Shown: piece after piece, positions 17,386-26,906 of the stretch
Layout: the number at the start of each line of letters is the position of its first letter
Position numbering within the stretch: the stretch's first letter is position 1
Origin: Carboxydothermus hydrogenoformans Z-2901
Lineage (GTDB): Bacteria; Bacillota; Z-2901; Carboxydothermales; Carboxydothermaceae
Direction of reading: 5' to 3'
DNA: 64,000 bases
Assembly: GCF_000012865.1 (NCBI RefSeq)
Contig: NC_007503.1
Span: 1,178,001 to 1,242,000 of the forward strand
Notes under the pieces: model-generated
Seen by the model: the letters and a program-made list of their open reading frames with translations, nothing else
Told to the model about the DNA's origin: nothing
Database searches by the model: none
Program-made: the position numbers and the translations under genes

Positions 17386-17388
17386 TTT

Positions 17389-18471
17389 ATGACCAAAATC
17401 GATGTACAAATGGTTGAGGACATTGCAGTAGGTGCAGCTCTTCTTGGAACCGGAGGAGGGGGAGACCCTTATGTTGGCAAGCTTATGGCTATTCAGGCAT
17501 TACAAAAAAATGGACCAGTAGAACTTATTAGTGTTGATGATGTGCCAGATGATGCCCTGGTTGTCCCTGCGGCCATGATGGGAGCACCAACAGTTTTGGT
17601 GGAAAAAATACCGTCGGGTAAAGAGATCTTCAAGGCTTTTGACAGCCTGCAAAATTACTTAGGTAAAGAAATCTTTGCGGTTATTCCCATTGAAGCCGGT
17701 GGGCTTAACTCAATGATTCCGATTACTGTGGCAGCGGAAAAGAAACTGCCACTGGTGGATGTAGACGGTATGGGACGAGCTTTTCCCGAATTACAAATGG
17801 TTACTTTCCATTTATATGGTGTCTCAGCCACTCCCATGGTCTTAGCCGATGAAAAGGGGAATTCGTTACTTTTAAATACTATCAATAACTTCTGGACCGA
17901 AAGTCTTGCCCGAAATGCCACTGTAGTTATGGGTGGCTCGGTAATGATTGCAATTTATCCTATGTATGGCAGAGATTTGAAACAGGCGGGAATTCGGAAA
18001 ATCGTTACTTACTCGGCAAAAATCGGCCGGGCAATCCGGGAAGCCCGCAAAAATGGCGAAGATCCCATTGAAGCGCTCTTAAAAGCAACCGGCGGTTTTG
18101 CCCTCTTTAAAGGAAAAATTTCCGATGTGCAAAGACGGACTACCGGTGGTTTTGTTCGGGGTGAAGCCCATATTGACGGAATTGACCAGTATAAAGGGGA
18201 AAGTATGATAATTGACTTCCAAAACGAGAATTTAATTGCCCGGCGGAACGGGAAGGTTGTAGCTACAGTTCCTGATTTAATCTGCATAGTGGATGCCCAT
18301 ACAGCAGCGCCTATTACTACCGAAGGTTTACGTTATGGGCAAAGGGTAGTGGTCATCGGTATTCCCTGCGATCCCAAGTGGCGGAGTGAAAAGGGTATTG
18401 CAACCGTTGGACCTCGCTACTTTGGCTACGATGTTGATTATGTACCTGTTGAAGAGCTCATTAAAGGTTAA
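17389..18471 (+). CDS. DUF917-family protein (hydantoinase-associated)
   Basis: 360 residues. Conserved elements are GAALLGTGGGGDPYVGK near residue 12, IPIEAGGLNSM near 98, VDGMGRAFPELQMVTFH near 126 and a C-terminal half with GFVRGEAHIDG near 250 and VGPRYFGYDVDYVPVEEL near the end. The family occurs with HyuA-type hydantoinases and is now linked in Pfam to S-methyl-thiohydantoin desulfurase; which reaction occurs here is not established. It follows the permease stop by three bases and precedes the hydantoinase gene by 15. A second, diverged copy lies across the divergent promoter at 13130. Confidence 0.88.
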   Translation: MTKIDVQMVEDIAVGAALLGTGGGGDPYVGKLMAIQALQKNGPVELISVDDVPDDALVVPAAMMGAPTVLVEKIPSGKEIFKAFDSLQNYLGKEIFAVIPIEAGGLNSMIPITVAAEKKLPLVDVDGMGRAFPELQMVTFHLYGVSATPMVLADEKGNSLLLNTINNFWTESLARNATVVMGGSVMIAIYPMYGRDLKQAGIRKIVTYSAKIGRAIREARKNGEDPIEALLKATGGFALFKGKISDVQRRTTGGFVRGEAHIDGIDQYKGESMIIDFQNENLIARRNGKVVATVPDLICIVDAHTAAPITTEGLRYGQRVVVIGIPCDPKWRSEKGIATVGPRYFGYDVDYVPVEELIKG

Positions 18472-18486
18472 AGGAGGTCGGAAAAA

Positions 18487-20037
18487 ATGGAATATCGGAT
18501 AGGCATTGATGTTGGGGGTACCAATACGGACGCGGTACTGGTTGATGAAAATATGAATTTAGTTGAAAGCATCAAAGTACCAACTACAAAAGATGTTTCC
18601 ACCGGCATATATGAAGCGTTGCATCGGGTTTTAGAAAAAAGTAAAGTTGACCGGAAAAATATTAAATATGCTATGCTCGGTACTACCCATGCTACTAATG
18701 CGATTGTGGAACGCAAACGCCTTTGCAAAACTGCAATTATTCGTATTGGCCGTCCGGCAACGGAAGCGATTGTCCCCTTAGTGGCATGGCCAAAGGATTT
18801 AGTTGAGGCGGTAGGAAATCATTACTATTTAATTGCCGGTGGTCATGAATTTGATGGCCGGGAAATCAGTCCCCTGGATGAAGAAGAATTAAGAAAAATT
18901 GCCCGGGAAATAAAGGGCAAAGTGGAAAGCGTTGCGGTGGTTTCGGTTTTTTCACCGGTAAACAACCAGCATGAACTAAGGGCCCGGGAAATACTGCAAG
19001 AAGTGCTTGGCGATATTCCAATTTCGCTATCTCATGAAATTGGTTCAATTGGTCTTTTAGAAAGGGAAAATGCTACTGTTTTAAATGCTGCTTTGGTTGA
19101 AGTCGCTCGGACTACAGCCAGTGGATTTAAAGAAGCATTAGCGCGGGAAGGAGTTACCGATGCCAAAGTATTTCTTTGCCAGAACGATGGTACTTTAATG
19201 TCAATTGATTATGCGATGCGGTATCCCATTTTAACCATTGCCTGCGGACCTACCAACAGTATCCGGGGTGCTGCCTTTTTAAGTAACTTAGAAAATGCTT
19301 TGGTGCTTGATGTGGGTGGGACTACCAGTGATATCGGTATCATCGCTCAAGGCTTTCCCAGGGAATCTTCAATTGCAGTAGAAATTGGAGGAGTAAGAAC
19401 AAACTTCAGGATGCCCGACCTGATTTCCATTGGCCTTGGGGGTGGCACGATTATTCGGGAAGAAAACGGTGAGGTGAAAATTGGACCCGATAGCGTTGGC
19501 TACCGGATAACCGAAGAAGCAGTAGTTTTCGGCGGTAAGACCGTTACAGCTACCGATATAGCCGTGCGCCTGGGATTGGCAGAGGTTGGTGATAAAGAAA
19601 AAGTAAAGGATTTACCGTTAGAATTTGCTCAAAAAGCCTACCAGAAAATGCAGGAATTGGTTGAAGAAGCGATTGATAAAATAAAAACCAGCAAAGATCC
19701 TCAACCGCTCATTCTTGTAGGGGGAGGCAGCATAATTGTAAGCGATAAAATTAACGGCGTAAGTCAGGTTGTGCGTCCGCAAAATTTTGGTGTAGCCAAT
19801 GCCCTGGGGGCAGCTATTGCTCAGGTTAGCGGTGAAGTGGACCGGATTTATTCATTAAGCGAAATGAGCAGGGATGAGGCTTTAAATAATGCTAAACAGC
19901 TGGCAATAAATGAGGCTATTAAAGCTGGAGCTAATCCGGATTCCGTGAACATTGTTCATGTAGAAGATATTCCGCTTGCCTATCTGCCCGGAAATGCGGT
20001 GAGAATCCGGGTAAAGGCTGCCGGGAATTTACTTTAA
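18487..20037 (+). CDS. HyuA-like hydantoinase/oxoprolinase-family protein
   Basis: 516 residues. It has an intact ASKHA nucleotide-binding fold: IGIDVGGTNTDAVLVDEN at residue 4, GTTHATNAIVERK near 74, a middle GPTNSIRGAAF segment near 255, LVLDVGGTTSDIGII near 274 and LVGGGSIIV near 414. Family members hydrolyse hydantoins or 5-oxoproline in ATP-dependent reactions, or form subunits of acetone carboxylase. With DUF917 and a racemase alongside, an ATP-using ring-opening of a hydantoin-like compound is most likely. No separate HyuB-type subunit gene is present. AAAGGAGG precedes the ATG. It is about 116 residues longer than the degenerate relative at 11931. Confidence 0.88.
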   Translation: MEYRIGIDVGGTNTDAVLVDENMNLVESIKVPTTKDVSTGIYEALHRVLEKSKVDRKNIKYAMLGTTHATNAIVERKRLCKTAIIRIGRPATEAIVPLVAWPKDLVEAVGNHYYLIAGGHEFDGREISPLDEEELRKIAREIKGKVESVAVVSVFSPVNNQHELRAREILQEVLGDIPISLSHEIGSIGLLERENATVLNAALVEVARTTASGFKEALAREGVTDAKVFLCQNDGTLMSIDYAMRYPILTIACGPTNSIRGAAFLSNLENALVLDVGGTTSDIGIIAQGFPRESSIAVEIGGVRTNFRMPDLISIGLGGGTIIREENGEVKIGPDSVGYRITEEAVVFGGKTVTATDIAVRLGLAEVGDKEKVKDLPLEFAQKAYQKMQELVEEAIDKIKTSKDPQPLILVGGGSIIVSDKINGVSQVVRPQNFGVANALGAAIAQVSGEVDRIYSLSEMSRDEALNNAKQLAINEAIKAGANPDSVNIVHVEDIPLAYLPGNAVRIRVKAAGNLL

Positions 20038-20062
20038 ATTAATATAAACGGGGGGATTTTTA

Positions 20063-20791
20063 ATGAAAATTAAGGTAATAATGCCGATTACTTCAGATGT
20101 TTTTAATGAGGAAATCAGGGAAGAGTTTAAACATTATGTTGGACCGCATGACAGCTTTGATGTGGAAAACTTAGATTATGGCCCGGCATCCATTGAGAGT
20201 GAATTTGATGAAGCTATGGCCATACCGGATATTTTAAATAAGGTTAAAAAGGCCCAGGAAGATGGCTTTGATGGTGTTATTATCGATTGTTTTGGCGATC
20301 CCGGCGTTAATGCGGCCAGGGAATTGGTAGATATTCCGGTTTGCGGTGGCTTTGAGCCGGCAATGCAAATTGCCTTAGGCCTTGGGAAAAACATAGGCAT
20401 TGTTACAGTATTACCCAATGTTGTTTCCATGCTTCAAGATTTAATAGCCAAAATGGGAATAGAGAAACGGGTAAAATCAATCCGTTATGTTAATATTCCG
20501 GTTCTGGATTTGGGAGATAAAAAGAAGTTAGAAGACGCTCTATTTAATCAGAGCTTAGAAGCAATAAAAAACGACCATGTCCAGGTGGTGGTATTGGGCT
20601 GTACAGGAATGATGGGTATGGCTCATAATTTAATGAAGCGGCTAAAAGAGGCTGGCTATGATGTTCCAGTAGTAGATCCAGCCTTTTCAGCGGCGATGAT
20701 GGTAAAAAATTATGTGTACATGGGATTAAAGCACAGCAGGTTAACGTATATGACACCTCCGGTTAAGCCCTATAAGTGGTGGGAGAAGTAA
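20063..20791 (+). CDS. Asp/Glu/hydantoin racemase-family protein
   Basis: 242 residues of the two-domain cofactor-independent racemase fold. The two catalytic cysteines are probably in IIDCFGDPGVNAARE near 74 and VVLGCTGMMGMA near 180. Hydantoin racemases (HyuE) and aspartate/glutamate racemases belong here; arylmalonate decarboxylase and maleate isomerase are relatives. As the last gene of a permease-DUF917-hydantoinase operon it most likely interconverts hydantoin enantiomers. GGGGGG lies about ten bases before the ATG, and a strong terminator follows. Confidence 0.85.
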   Translation: MKIKVIMPITSDVFNEEIREEFKHYVGPHDSFDVENLDYGPASIESEFDEAMAIPDILNKVKKAQEDGFDGVIIDCFGDPGVNAARELVDIPVCGGFEPAMQIALGLGKNIGIVTVLPNVVSMLQDLIAKMGIEKRVKSIRYVNIPVLDLGDKKKLEDALFNQSLEAIKNDHVQVVVLGCTGMMGMAHNLMKRLKEAGYDVPVVDPAFSAAMMVKNYVYMGLKHSRLTYMTPPVKPYKWWEK

Positions 20792-20800
20792 AAAATTTAA

Positions 20801-20846
20801 CCCCTTTTAAGTAGATTAATAGTCTACTTAAAAGGGGTTTTTATTT
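20801..20846 (+). terminator. Strong rho-independent terminator after the racemase gene
   Basis: CCCCTTTTAAGTAGA (20801-20815) pairs perfectly with TCTACTTAAAAGGGG (20823-20837), followed by TTTTTATTT. Confidence 0.93.
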
Positions 20847-20966
20847 ATGTTTATAAGTCTATAAAATTTGCAAACTAAAGTTCATACTTATCCGCTGTTA
20901 ATTTTGGTAAAGTTATAGTAAAATAAAGAAGCCGGTAAGATCAACGCTGGAGGCAATAAAAATATT

Positions 20967-21356
20967 ATGACAACGGTTACAGCAGCAATAATAATACACA
21001 AGGGGAAAGTCTTAATAACCCGCCGAAAACTTAATGATAAATACCTGCCGGGAAAATGGGAATTTCCCGGGGGAAAAGTTGAACAGGGTGAGACGCCCGA
21101 AGATTGTCTTGTTCGGGAAATAAAAGAAGAGTTGGACCTTAACATCAAGATTACCCAATTTTTTGGTGAATCGATTTATGAGTACCCTTTTTTTAAAATA
21201 AAATTATTGGCTTTTTTAGCCCAGCCAGTTTCAGGGAAAATAAAGCTAAACGATCATGCTGAAGCGCGCTGGGTTGAAATTAAGGATTTAAATTTTTATG
21301 ATTTTGCGCCGGCAGACTTGCCTTTTGTGGAAAAGTTATTGAAATTAACAACTTAA
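20967..21356 (+). CDS. NUDIX hydrolase, MutT/8-oxo-dGTP diphosphatase type
   Basis: 129 residues. The NUDIX box is clear at about residues 34-56: GGKVEQGETPEDCLVREIKE followed by ELD. The N-terminal VTAAIIIHKGKVLITRR and late WVEIKDL segments are typical of MutT. It probably removes oxidised nucleotides from the pool, though other nucleotide substrates are possible. The gene stands alone between a terminator and the adk promoter. GGAGG lies 13 bases before the ATG, longer than usual; an in-frame ATT at 20964 is closer. Confidence 0.9.
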   Translation: MTTVTAAIIIHKGKVLITRRKLNDKYLPGKWEFPGGKVEQGETPEDCLVREIKEELDLNIKITQFFGESIYEYPFFKIKLLAFLAQPVSGKIKLNDHAEARWVEIKDLNFYDFAPADLPFVEKLLKLTT

Positions 21357-21399
21357 GTCCTGCCTGGTTTTCAGCGTTTTATGTATAAAGTTTTGCTTA

Positions 21400-21429
21400 T
21401 TGACAGTAAAACCTAAAAGATAGTAAAAT
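21400..21429 (+). promoter_or_regulatory. sigma-70-type promoter of adk
   Basis: TTGACA (21400-21405) and TAAAAT (21424-21429) are separated by 18 bases, about 55 bases before the adk start. Confidence 0.6.
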
Positions 21430-21468
21430 TAAGTTCAGAGTTAATGGCAATTTATAGAAAATTCTTAA

Positions 21469-22127
<659 letters not shown>

Positions 22128-22128
<1 letters not shown>

Positions 22129-22157
22129 ACTCTCCCTTTTGGGGAGAGTTTTTTTAA
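22128..22157 (+). terminator. Rho-independent terminator after adk
   Basis: AACTCTCCC and GGGGAGAGTT form a stem around a short T-rich loop, followed by TTTTT. It begins on the last base of the adk stop codon. Confidence 0.88.
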
Positions 22158-22170
22158 AGGAAGGTAAAGT

Positions 22171-22878
22171 ATGCCTTACAGTAAAATTGCCAACTTCTAC
22201 GATCTTTTGTTAAGCGGAGTTCCCGGCGATTACTGGGTCCAATTAATTGAAGATTTACTAAAACGCTGGAATTATGAAGTGAAAAGTATTGCGGAATTAG
22301 GCTGTGGTACCGGTGTAATTTTAGAAAAGCTTTCCCAAAAAGGTTATAAATTATATGGAGTGGATATTAGCCCTGAAATGCTTGCCGTTGCCCACAACAA
22401 GAAAATAGGAAATACAAAATTATTTTGCCAAGATATCGTAAATTTAGAACTTCCGGAAAAAGTTGATCTAATCTTTGCTTTTCATGATTGCCTTAATTAT
22501 ATAAATACAACGGACGATTTATATCAGTGCTTTTCTCAAGTAAAAAATAACTTAAACGAACAGGGCTTATTTTACTTTGACCTAAATCGTTTAGAATGGC
22601 TTTTGGATTTAGAAAATTTACCTGGCGAACTTCATTTAGATAACTTAGTACTAAATTGGACCGGCAAATTTAACAATAATAAATTTTTTATTAAACTTAG
22701 AATTTATAACCAAAATACCGGTGAAGTTTCCTACGAGCAGCACGAGCTTTCCCTCTTTTCGCCGGAGGAAGTTTTAAAAATGCTTGCGGACTTAAATTTT
22801 TCGGTTTTATCGGTAAACCATACACCTACCAGGAGTTTTTATTTAGCTGTAAAAGGAGGAAGTAGTAGTGAATGTTGA
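22171..22878 (+). CDS. class I SAM-dependent methyltransferase
   Basis: 235 residues. Motif I is AELGCGTGVILEKL near residue 41, followed by the acidic LYGVDISPEML near 63 and NCLNYI-like loop FHDCLNYI near 106, typical of small-molecule methyltransferases (Methyltransf_25/11 type). The substrate is not evident. The N-terminal YSKIANFYDLL is common in this group. It overlaps the following phosphorylase gene by 11 bases, suggesting coupled translation; methylthioadenosine chemistry downstream of SAM use is a possible link, but only inferred. Confidence 0.88.
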   Translation: MPYSKIANFYDLLLSGVPGDYWVQLIEDLLKRWNYEVKSIAELGCGTGVILEKLSQKGYKLYGVDISPEMLAVAHNKKIGNTKLFCQDIVNLELPEKVDLIFAFHDCLNYINTTDDLYQCFSQVKNNLNEQGLFYFDLNRLEWLLDLENLPGELHLDNLVLNWTGKFNNNKFFIKLRIYNQNTGEVSYEQHELSLFSPEEVLKMLADLNFSVLSVNHTPTRSFYLAVKGGSSSEC

Positions 22879-23674
22879 TATAGCTTATATAGGTGGATCA
22901 AGTACCTTGGGAATAGGATTTCCGGAAAAGTTTCTACCCCCTGATGTTAAATTTATAAAAGAAGAAACTTTTACAACACCTTATGGTCCATCTCCCAAAA
23001 TATATTTCTTAGAAATCGGTACAAAGAAAGTAGTTCATGTAAAAATGCACGGCTGGCGTCCCGGGGTTTCTCGAAGAGATGCCTCTCTCCAGGTATTCTG
23101 GGTTTTTCAACAGTTGGGAGTAAACAAAATATTTTCTGAAGGCGGGGTAGGGGCTGTAAATCATTTGTTAGAATTAAGGGATTACGTTATTCCTACCGAT
23201 TACCTTGATTTTACCATGCGTAAAGATGTCCATCTAACTTCTAATTACCTTTTAATTATGAGAAAACCTACCTGCCCGGAAATAAATCGCGCATTATTTG
23301 AAAGTGCTAAAACTCATGCCAAAGGCAGAGTTTTTCAGCGCGGAATTTATGCTTGTACCGATGGTCGCCACTTTGAAAGCGTTGCGGAAGTTGCCTTTTT
23401 GAAAAATGCCGGAGCAGATGTAATAGGTCAGAGTATGGTCCCGGAAGTTTATCTTGCCCGGGAAATTGGTGCCTGCTACGGCCGAATCGATTTGGTAGTT
23501 AATTATGCCGAAGGAATTATTAAAGAGTGGGAACACGAGGAATTAAAAGATATTTATTATAATGATGCTCTTACAAATTTGCAAATAGTTACCGAGGCAA
23601 TTTTAAATTTTAACCCGCAAAATACCTGCGAATGCCAGGATTTTCGCAAGGAAACATTATTAAAACTTGAATGA
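22868..23674 (+). CDS. purine nucleoside / 5'-methylthioadenosine phosphorylase-family protein
   Basis: 268 residues of the trimeric PNP/MTAP family (family 2). Visible are IGGSSTLGIG at residue 8, a phosphate-site-like HGWRPGVSRRDASLQ near 60, SEGGVGAVNHLL near 89, YACTDGRHFES near 160 and GADVIGQSMVPEVYLARE near 180. The last is the base- and ribose-binding GMT(x)xPE region, here reading GQSMVPE. It would split a purine nucleoside or methylthioadenosine with phosphate. The GTG start at 22868 has AAAGGAGG six bases upstream. The phosphate loop is unusual (HGWRPG rather than RHGxxH), so the exact substrate is uncertain. Confidence 0.8.
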   Translation: MNVDIAYIGGSSTLGIGFPEKFLPPDVKFIKEETFTTPYGPSPKIYFLEIGTKKVVHVKMHGWRPGVSRRDASLQVFWVFQQLGVNKIFSEGGVGAVNHLLELRDYVIPTDYLDFTMRKDVHLTSNYLLIMRKPTCPEINRALFESAKTHAKGRVFQRGIYACTDGRHFESVAEVAFLKNAGADVIGQSMVPEVYLAREIGACYGRIDLVVNYAEGIIKEWEHEELKDIYYNDALTNLQIVTEAILNFNPQNTCECQDFRKETLLKLE

Positions 23675-23726
23675 AATTTCCATTTCCTTGCAGGCAGGTA
23701 ATTTTTTATCGTCGTCGAATTTTATA

Positions 23727-23757
23727 AACAAGCTTCGAAAGCTTGTTATTTTTTTAA
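23727..23757 (+). terminator. Rho-independent terminator before the NERD-kinase gene
   Basis: AACAAGCTT (23727-23735) pairs with AAGCTTGTT (23739-23747) around CGA, then ATTTTTTTT. Confidence 0.9.
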
Positions 23758-23770
23758 GGAGAGGTTTACG

Positions 23771-26065
23771 ATGGGAATAACCATCAAGGAAGTTTCCAGG
23801 ATATCGGGAGTATTTGGCCAACAAGGAGAAGAAAAAGTAGCCGAAGTACTAAAAGAGCACCTGCCTGATGGTTATAAAATTATAAATTCTTACCGTTTAA
23901 ATTATCAAGGTGACAGCTGGGATATTGACCATATTGTCATTGGCCCCAATGGTATTTTTGTTATTGAAACCAAAAACATGCGGGGCCGGGTTTTTGGTGG
24001 CGCCATGGGCAACTGGTGGCAGGAAAAGTGGGCAGGAGGGCAAAAAGAAAAAATTAAGATTGGCAATCCTGCCGCTCAGGTAAACCATTATGCCAAACTT
24101 GTCAAAGAGTTTTTACGGCTTTATTTCCCTGAGGAAGAAACCAGAATCTTGGTTTACCCTGTAGTTGTCTTTGCTCACGAAGAAGCTGACTTTTCTAAGC
24201 TTCGTTTTACCCGTCCTGGCAGAATTGGTAAAACCAAAATCCTTAGTTTATATGAACTTCCGGCATTTATTTTAAGCAGGGAAGAGGTTTCTTACGATTC
24301 AGATTTTATTGATAAAGCGATAAATTTCTTAATTCCCGAAGATGAACGGGAAAAAACCGGTATGTTTAAAACCGGTCTTTATTACCAAAACCTTCAAGAA
24401 CAGTTTTCCCGGCGCTATCGGTTAGAAGATCTGATCGGCGAGGGAAATTTCAGCAAGGTTTACTGGGCATACGATAATAAGCTGGATCGGGAAGTAGCGG
24501 TTAAAGAAATTAATTTAACAGATCTACCGGGGGATATCAAAGATAAAATCTATAATGAAGCCCAGTTAATGGCAAAAATTAATCATGAAAATATCGTGAA
24601 ACTTTATGATACCTTTTATTTTGATGACAAAATATATCTGATAATTGAATTGGTGCAGGGGAAAACCTTAGTTGAATATCTTGAAGAAAAGGGCGGAATG
24701 CTTTCCGTTAAGAAAGCTGTAAATATAATGATTCAAATTGCCAAAGCCCTTTCTTATATTCACCAGCACAACATTATTCACCGGGATTTAAAACCGGAAA
24801 ATATCTTAATTTCTACCGACGATATTGTAAAAATAACAGATTTTGGTATAGCTCAACTAAACGAAGAAGAAAAAGAAGAAGGCTTTATCTTGGGTACTCC
24901 GGTAGTTATGGCTCCGGAACAAATATTAAAAACGGGTATTGACCAGCGAACAGATATTTTTGCTTTGGGATGTATTTTTTACTATTTATTAACCGGTCAT
25001 TATCCGTTTTCTGGAACAAATTTTTCCGAATTAAGTTATAACATACTCCATTTTGATCCTGAACCTATTCGGACTTACAATAGTCATTGTAGTTTAGAAA
25101 TTGAAAAAATTATTTTAAAATGCTTAGAAAAAAATCCCGAAAACCGTTATCAAAAGGTTAGTGAACTACTTCAGGACTTGATTAAATATCAAGAGCAAAA
25201 AAACCTTGGTTTATTTTTTAATAAGAAAACTTTTCTAAAAATAGCTTTGGTAGTTTTAGGCATTGCTTTTTTGTATCTTTTTACCTTAGGTACAAGCATG
25301 CAAAATCAAGGTAGTGCTCCTATATCCTTAAACGAAATTTTAAATAAAGAGCAAATTACCCTTACCAATGATAATTTCAATCAAGTTTTTGCCAATAATT
25401 ACCTGGCAGGAGCTAAAGTTAAAATAACAGGAAGGATTCTTGATATAATTGGCGCCCAAAACGGTCGCACCTTGTGTTATTTTTTATTAGAACCGGCTTC
25501 GTTAAAGGATAATAAACTAACAATAGCCTTAAATCTTGATCCCTTTTCCATTTTTAATGGTACTAAATATTACCAATTAGAAGGCTTTTTAGCTTATTCT
25601 CCTTTAGTCGAAAACGGTGCTGCCAAACCGGTGGTTATTGTCGAAAGATATAAACCTCTTGAGCCCTGGCATCTTTTTGACCCTCCAATTAAAACGGTAG
25701 AAGTTAAGCAAACCTTAAAACGAAAAGATAAAGAAATTATCTTTGAAAAAATTGAATTTGGTAAAAACGAAACCAGACTCTTTATTACATTAAGAAATCT
25801 TTCCAACCATCCGGTGAATTTTAATTTATTAGAACCCAGAGCCAGTCAAAAAGATCGCTTTTACGTAGAAGCGTTGTATCAAAACCGGGATTATCCAAAA
25901 CTAAAAGACCAATTAGGACCTAAAGAAATTGTCAGGGGAATTATCGTGCTGGAAAAAATGGATTACCAGATTAAAGAGGCAGTATTTTTTCTCGGCCTGA
26001 CTATGGCTGGAGAAGAACCATATATTTTTCATGTGAGGTGGGGAGATGAAAATACTGGGAATTAG
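23771..26065 (+). CDS. NERD domain - Ser/Thr protein kinase - membrane helix - ectodomain fusion
   Basis: 764 residues. Residues 15-135 are a NERD (nuclease-related) domain with DIDHIVIGPNGIFVIETKN at 51-69, a PD-(D/E)XK-like core. Residues 217-475 are a Hanks-type kinase: glycine loop IGEGNFSKVYWA, VAVKE lysine at 245, HRDLKPEN at 337, DFG at 357, APEQ at 381. A single hydrophobic helix lies at about 488-507. The remaining 250 residues would be outside the membrane and hold an OB-like region (about 540-625) and a DUF4352-like beta domain (about 640-755). Catalytic residues are intact. NERD-kinase fusions exist in bacteria but their signals are largely unknown. The following flavoprotein gene overlaps it by 20 bases. 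Confidence 0.9.
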   Translation: MGITIKEVSRISGVFGQQGEEKVAEVLKEHLPDGYKIINSYRLNYQGDSWDIDHIVIGPNGIFVIETKNMRGRVFGGAMGNWWQEKWAGGQKEKIKIGNPAAQVNHYAKLVKEFLRLYFPEEETRILVYPVVVFAHEEADFSKLRFTRPGRIGKTKILSLYELPAFILSREEVSYDSDFIDKAINFLIPEDEREKTGMFKTGLYYQNLQEQFSRRYRLEDLIGEGNFSKVYWAYDNKLDREVAVKEINLTDLPGDIKDKIYNEAQLMAKINHENIVKLYDTFYFDDKIYLIIELVQGKTLVEYLEEKGGMLSVKKAVNIMIQIAKALSYIHQHNIIHRDLKPENILISTDDIVKITDFGIAQLNEEEKEEGFILGTPVVMAPEQILKTGIDQRTDIFALGCIFYYLLTGHYPFSGTNFSELSYNILHFDPEPIRTYNSHCSLEIEKIILKCLEKNPENRYQKVSELLQDLIKYQEQKNLGLFFNKKTFLKIALVVLGIAFLYLFTLGTSMQNQGSAPISLNEILNKEQITLTNDNFNQVFANNYLAGAKVKITGRILDIIGAQNGRTLCYFLLEPASLKDNKLTIALNLDPFSIFNGTKYYQLEGFLAYSPLVENGAAKPVVIVERYKPLEPWHLFDPPIKTVEVKQTLKRKDKEIIFEKIEFGKNETRLFITLRNLSNHPVNFNLLEPRASQKDRFYVEALYQNRDYPKLKDQLGPKEIVRGIIVLEKMDYQIKEAVFFLGLTMAGEEPYIFHVRWGDENTGN

Positions 26066-26867
26066 TTTTTCCGCCAGGGATAAGGGTAATACCGACATCC
26101 TGGTCATTACGGCGCTTCGGGGGGCAGCGTCGGCAGGTGCATCTACCGAATTTCTTAAAGCCAAAGATTTAAACATCGAGTACTGCCGGGGATGTTTAAG
26201 TTGCATTTACAAAGGAAAATGTCCGATAGACGATGACCTTTATAAGTTTATTGAAACCGTCAAAAGCGCTAATGGCATAGTAGCTGGAGCTCCAACCTAT
26301 CTTTTTGGTCCTACCGGAAAAGTAAAAACAATGATTGACCGCTCCCTGACCATTTCTCCTTTTTTAGAAGAAATGGACCCTGAAAAAAGGCTGGGAATAA
26401 CCATCAGCGTTGCCGGCAATCCTTTATGGAATCCTATGGGCAGTGAAATCTTAAATCAATTTCTTTTAAGTTACGGTTTTGGTCTTTATGATTTTCTTGC
26501 CGGTTATGCTCCCGGACCGGGTGAAGTCTTATTAAATGATGAATTATTGGAAAACGCCTACCGGCTCGGTAAAGAGCTGGTTTTAGCCTTAAGAAAAGAA
26601 ATAGAGCCCCCGAAAGCCAAGGAAAATCAGTGTCCTTACTGTAAAAGTCGGTTGATTAAATTTGAAGATTCGAAAATTTACTGTGCCCTTTGTCTGGCTC
26701 CGGCAGAACTTCATGACGGTAAGTTAGTTTTTGCTGAAAATTATGAACCCTTTTGGACCAGAAATCATCGCATAAATCATATTAACGATTGGATCATACC
26801 TTCAAGGGATCGTTTTTTAACCAAAATTAAAGATATAAAAGAAAAAGCAAAACACTTCAATCTTTAA
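26046..26867 (+). CDS. NADPH-dependent FMN reductase / iron-sulfur flavoprotein-like with C-terminal zinc ribbon
   Basis: 273 residues. The N-terminal flavodoxin-like domain has SFSARDKGNTDIL at residue 6, CRGCLSCIYKGKCPIDDD near 48 (cysteine spacing as in iron-sulfur flavoproteins) and GAPTYLFGPTGKVKTMIDR near 80. The C-terminal part holds CPYCKSRL near 196 and CALC near 215, a probable rubredoxin-like or zinc-ribbon knuckle. It probably carries FMN and moves electrons; the partner is unknown. The ATG lies inside the end of the NERD-kinase gene with GGTGGGGAG in front, so the two are translationally linked. Confidence 0.85.
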   Translation: MKILGISFSARDKGNTDILVITALRGAASAGASTEFLKAKDLNIEYCRGCLSCIYKGKCPIDDDLYKFIETVKSANGIVAGAPTYLFGPTGKVKTMIDRSLTISPFLEEMDPEKRLGITISVAGNPLWNPMGSEILNQFLLSYGFGLYDFLAGYAPGPGEVLLNDELLENAYRLGKELVLALRKEIEPPKAKENQCPYCKSRLIKFEDSKIYCALCLAPAELHDGKLVFAENYEPFWTRNHRINHINDWIIPSRDRFLTKIKDIKEKAKHFNL

Positions 26868-26875
26868 AAAACAGA

Positions 26876-26904
26876 AAAACCTCGCTCCTGCGAGGTTTTT
26901 TTTT
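26876..26904. terminator. Bidirectional terminator between the flavoprotein gene and tRNA-Trp
   Basis: AAAACCTCGC (26876-26885) pairs with GCGAGGTTTT (26890-26899) around TCCT, with T-runs downstream on both strands. It can end both the plus-strand gene and the minus-strand tRNA. Confidence 0.9.
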
Positions 26905-26906
26905 AA

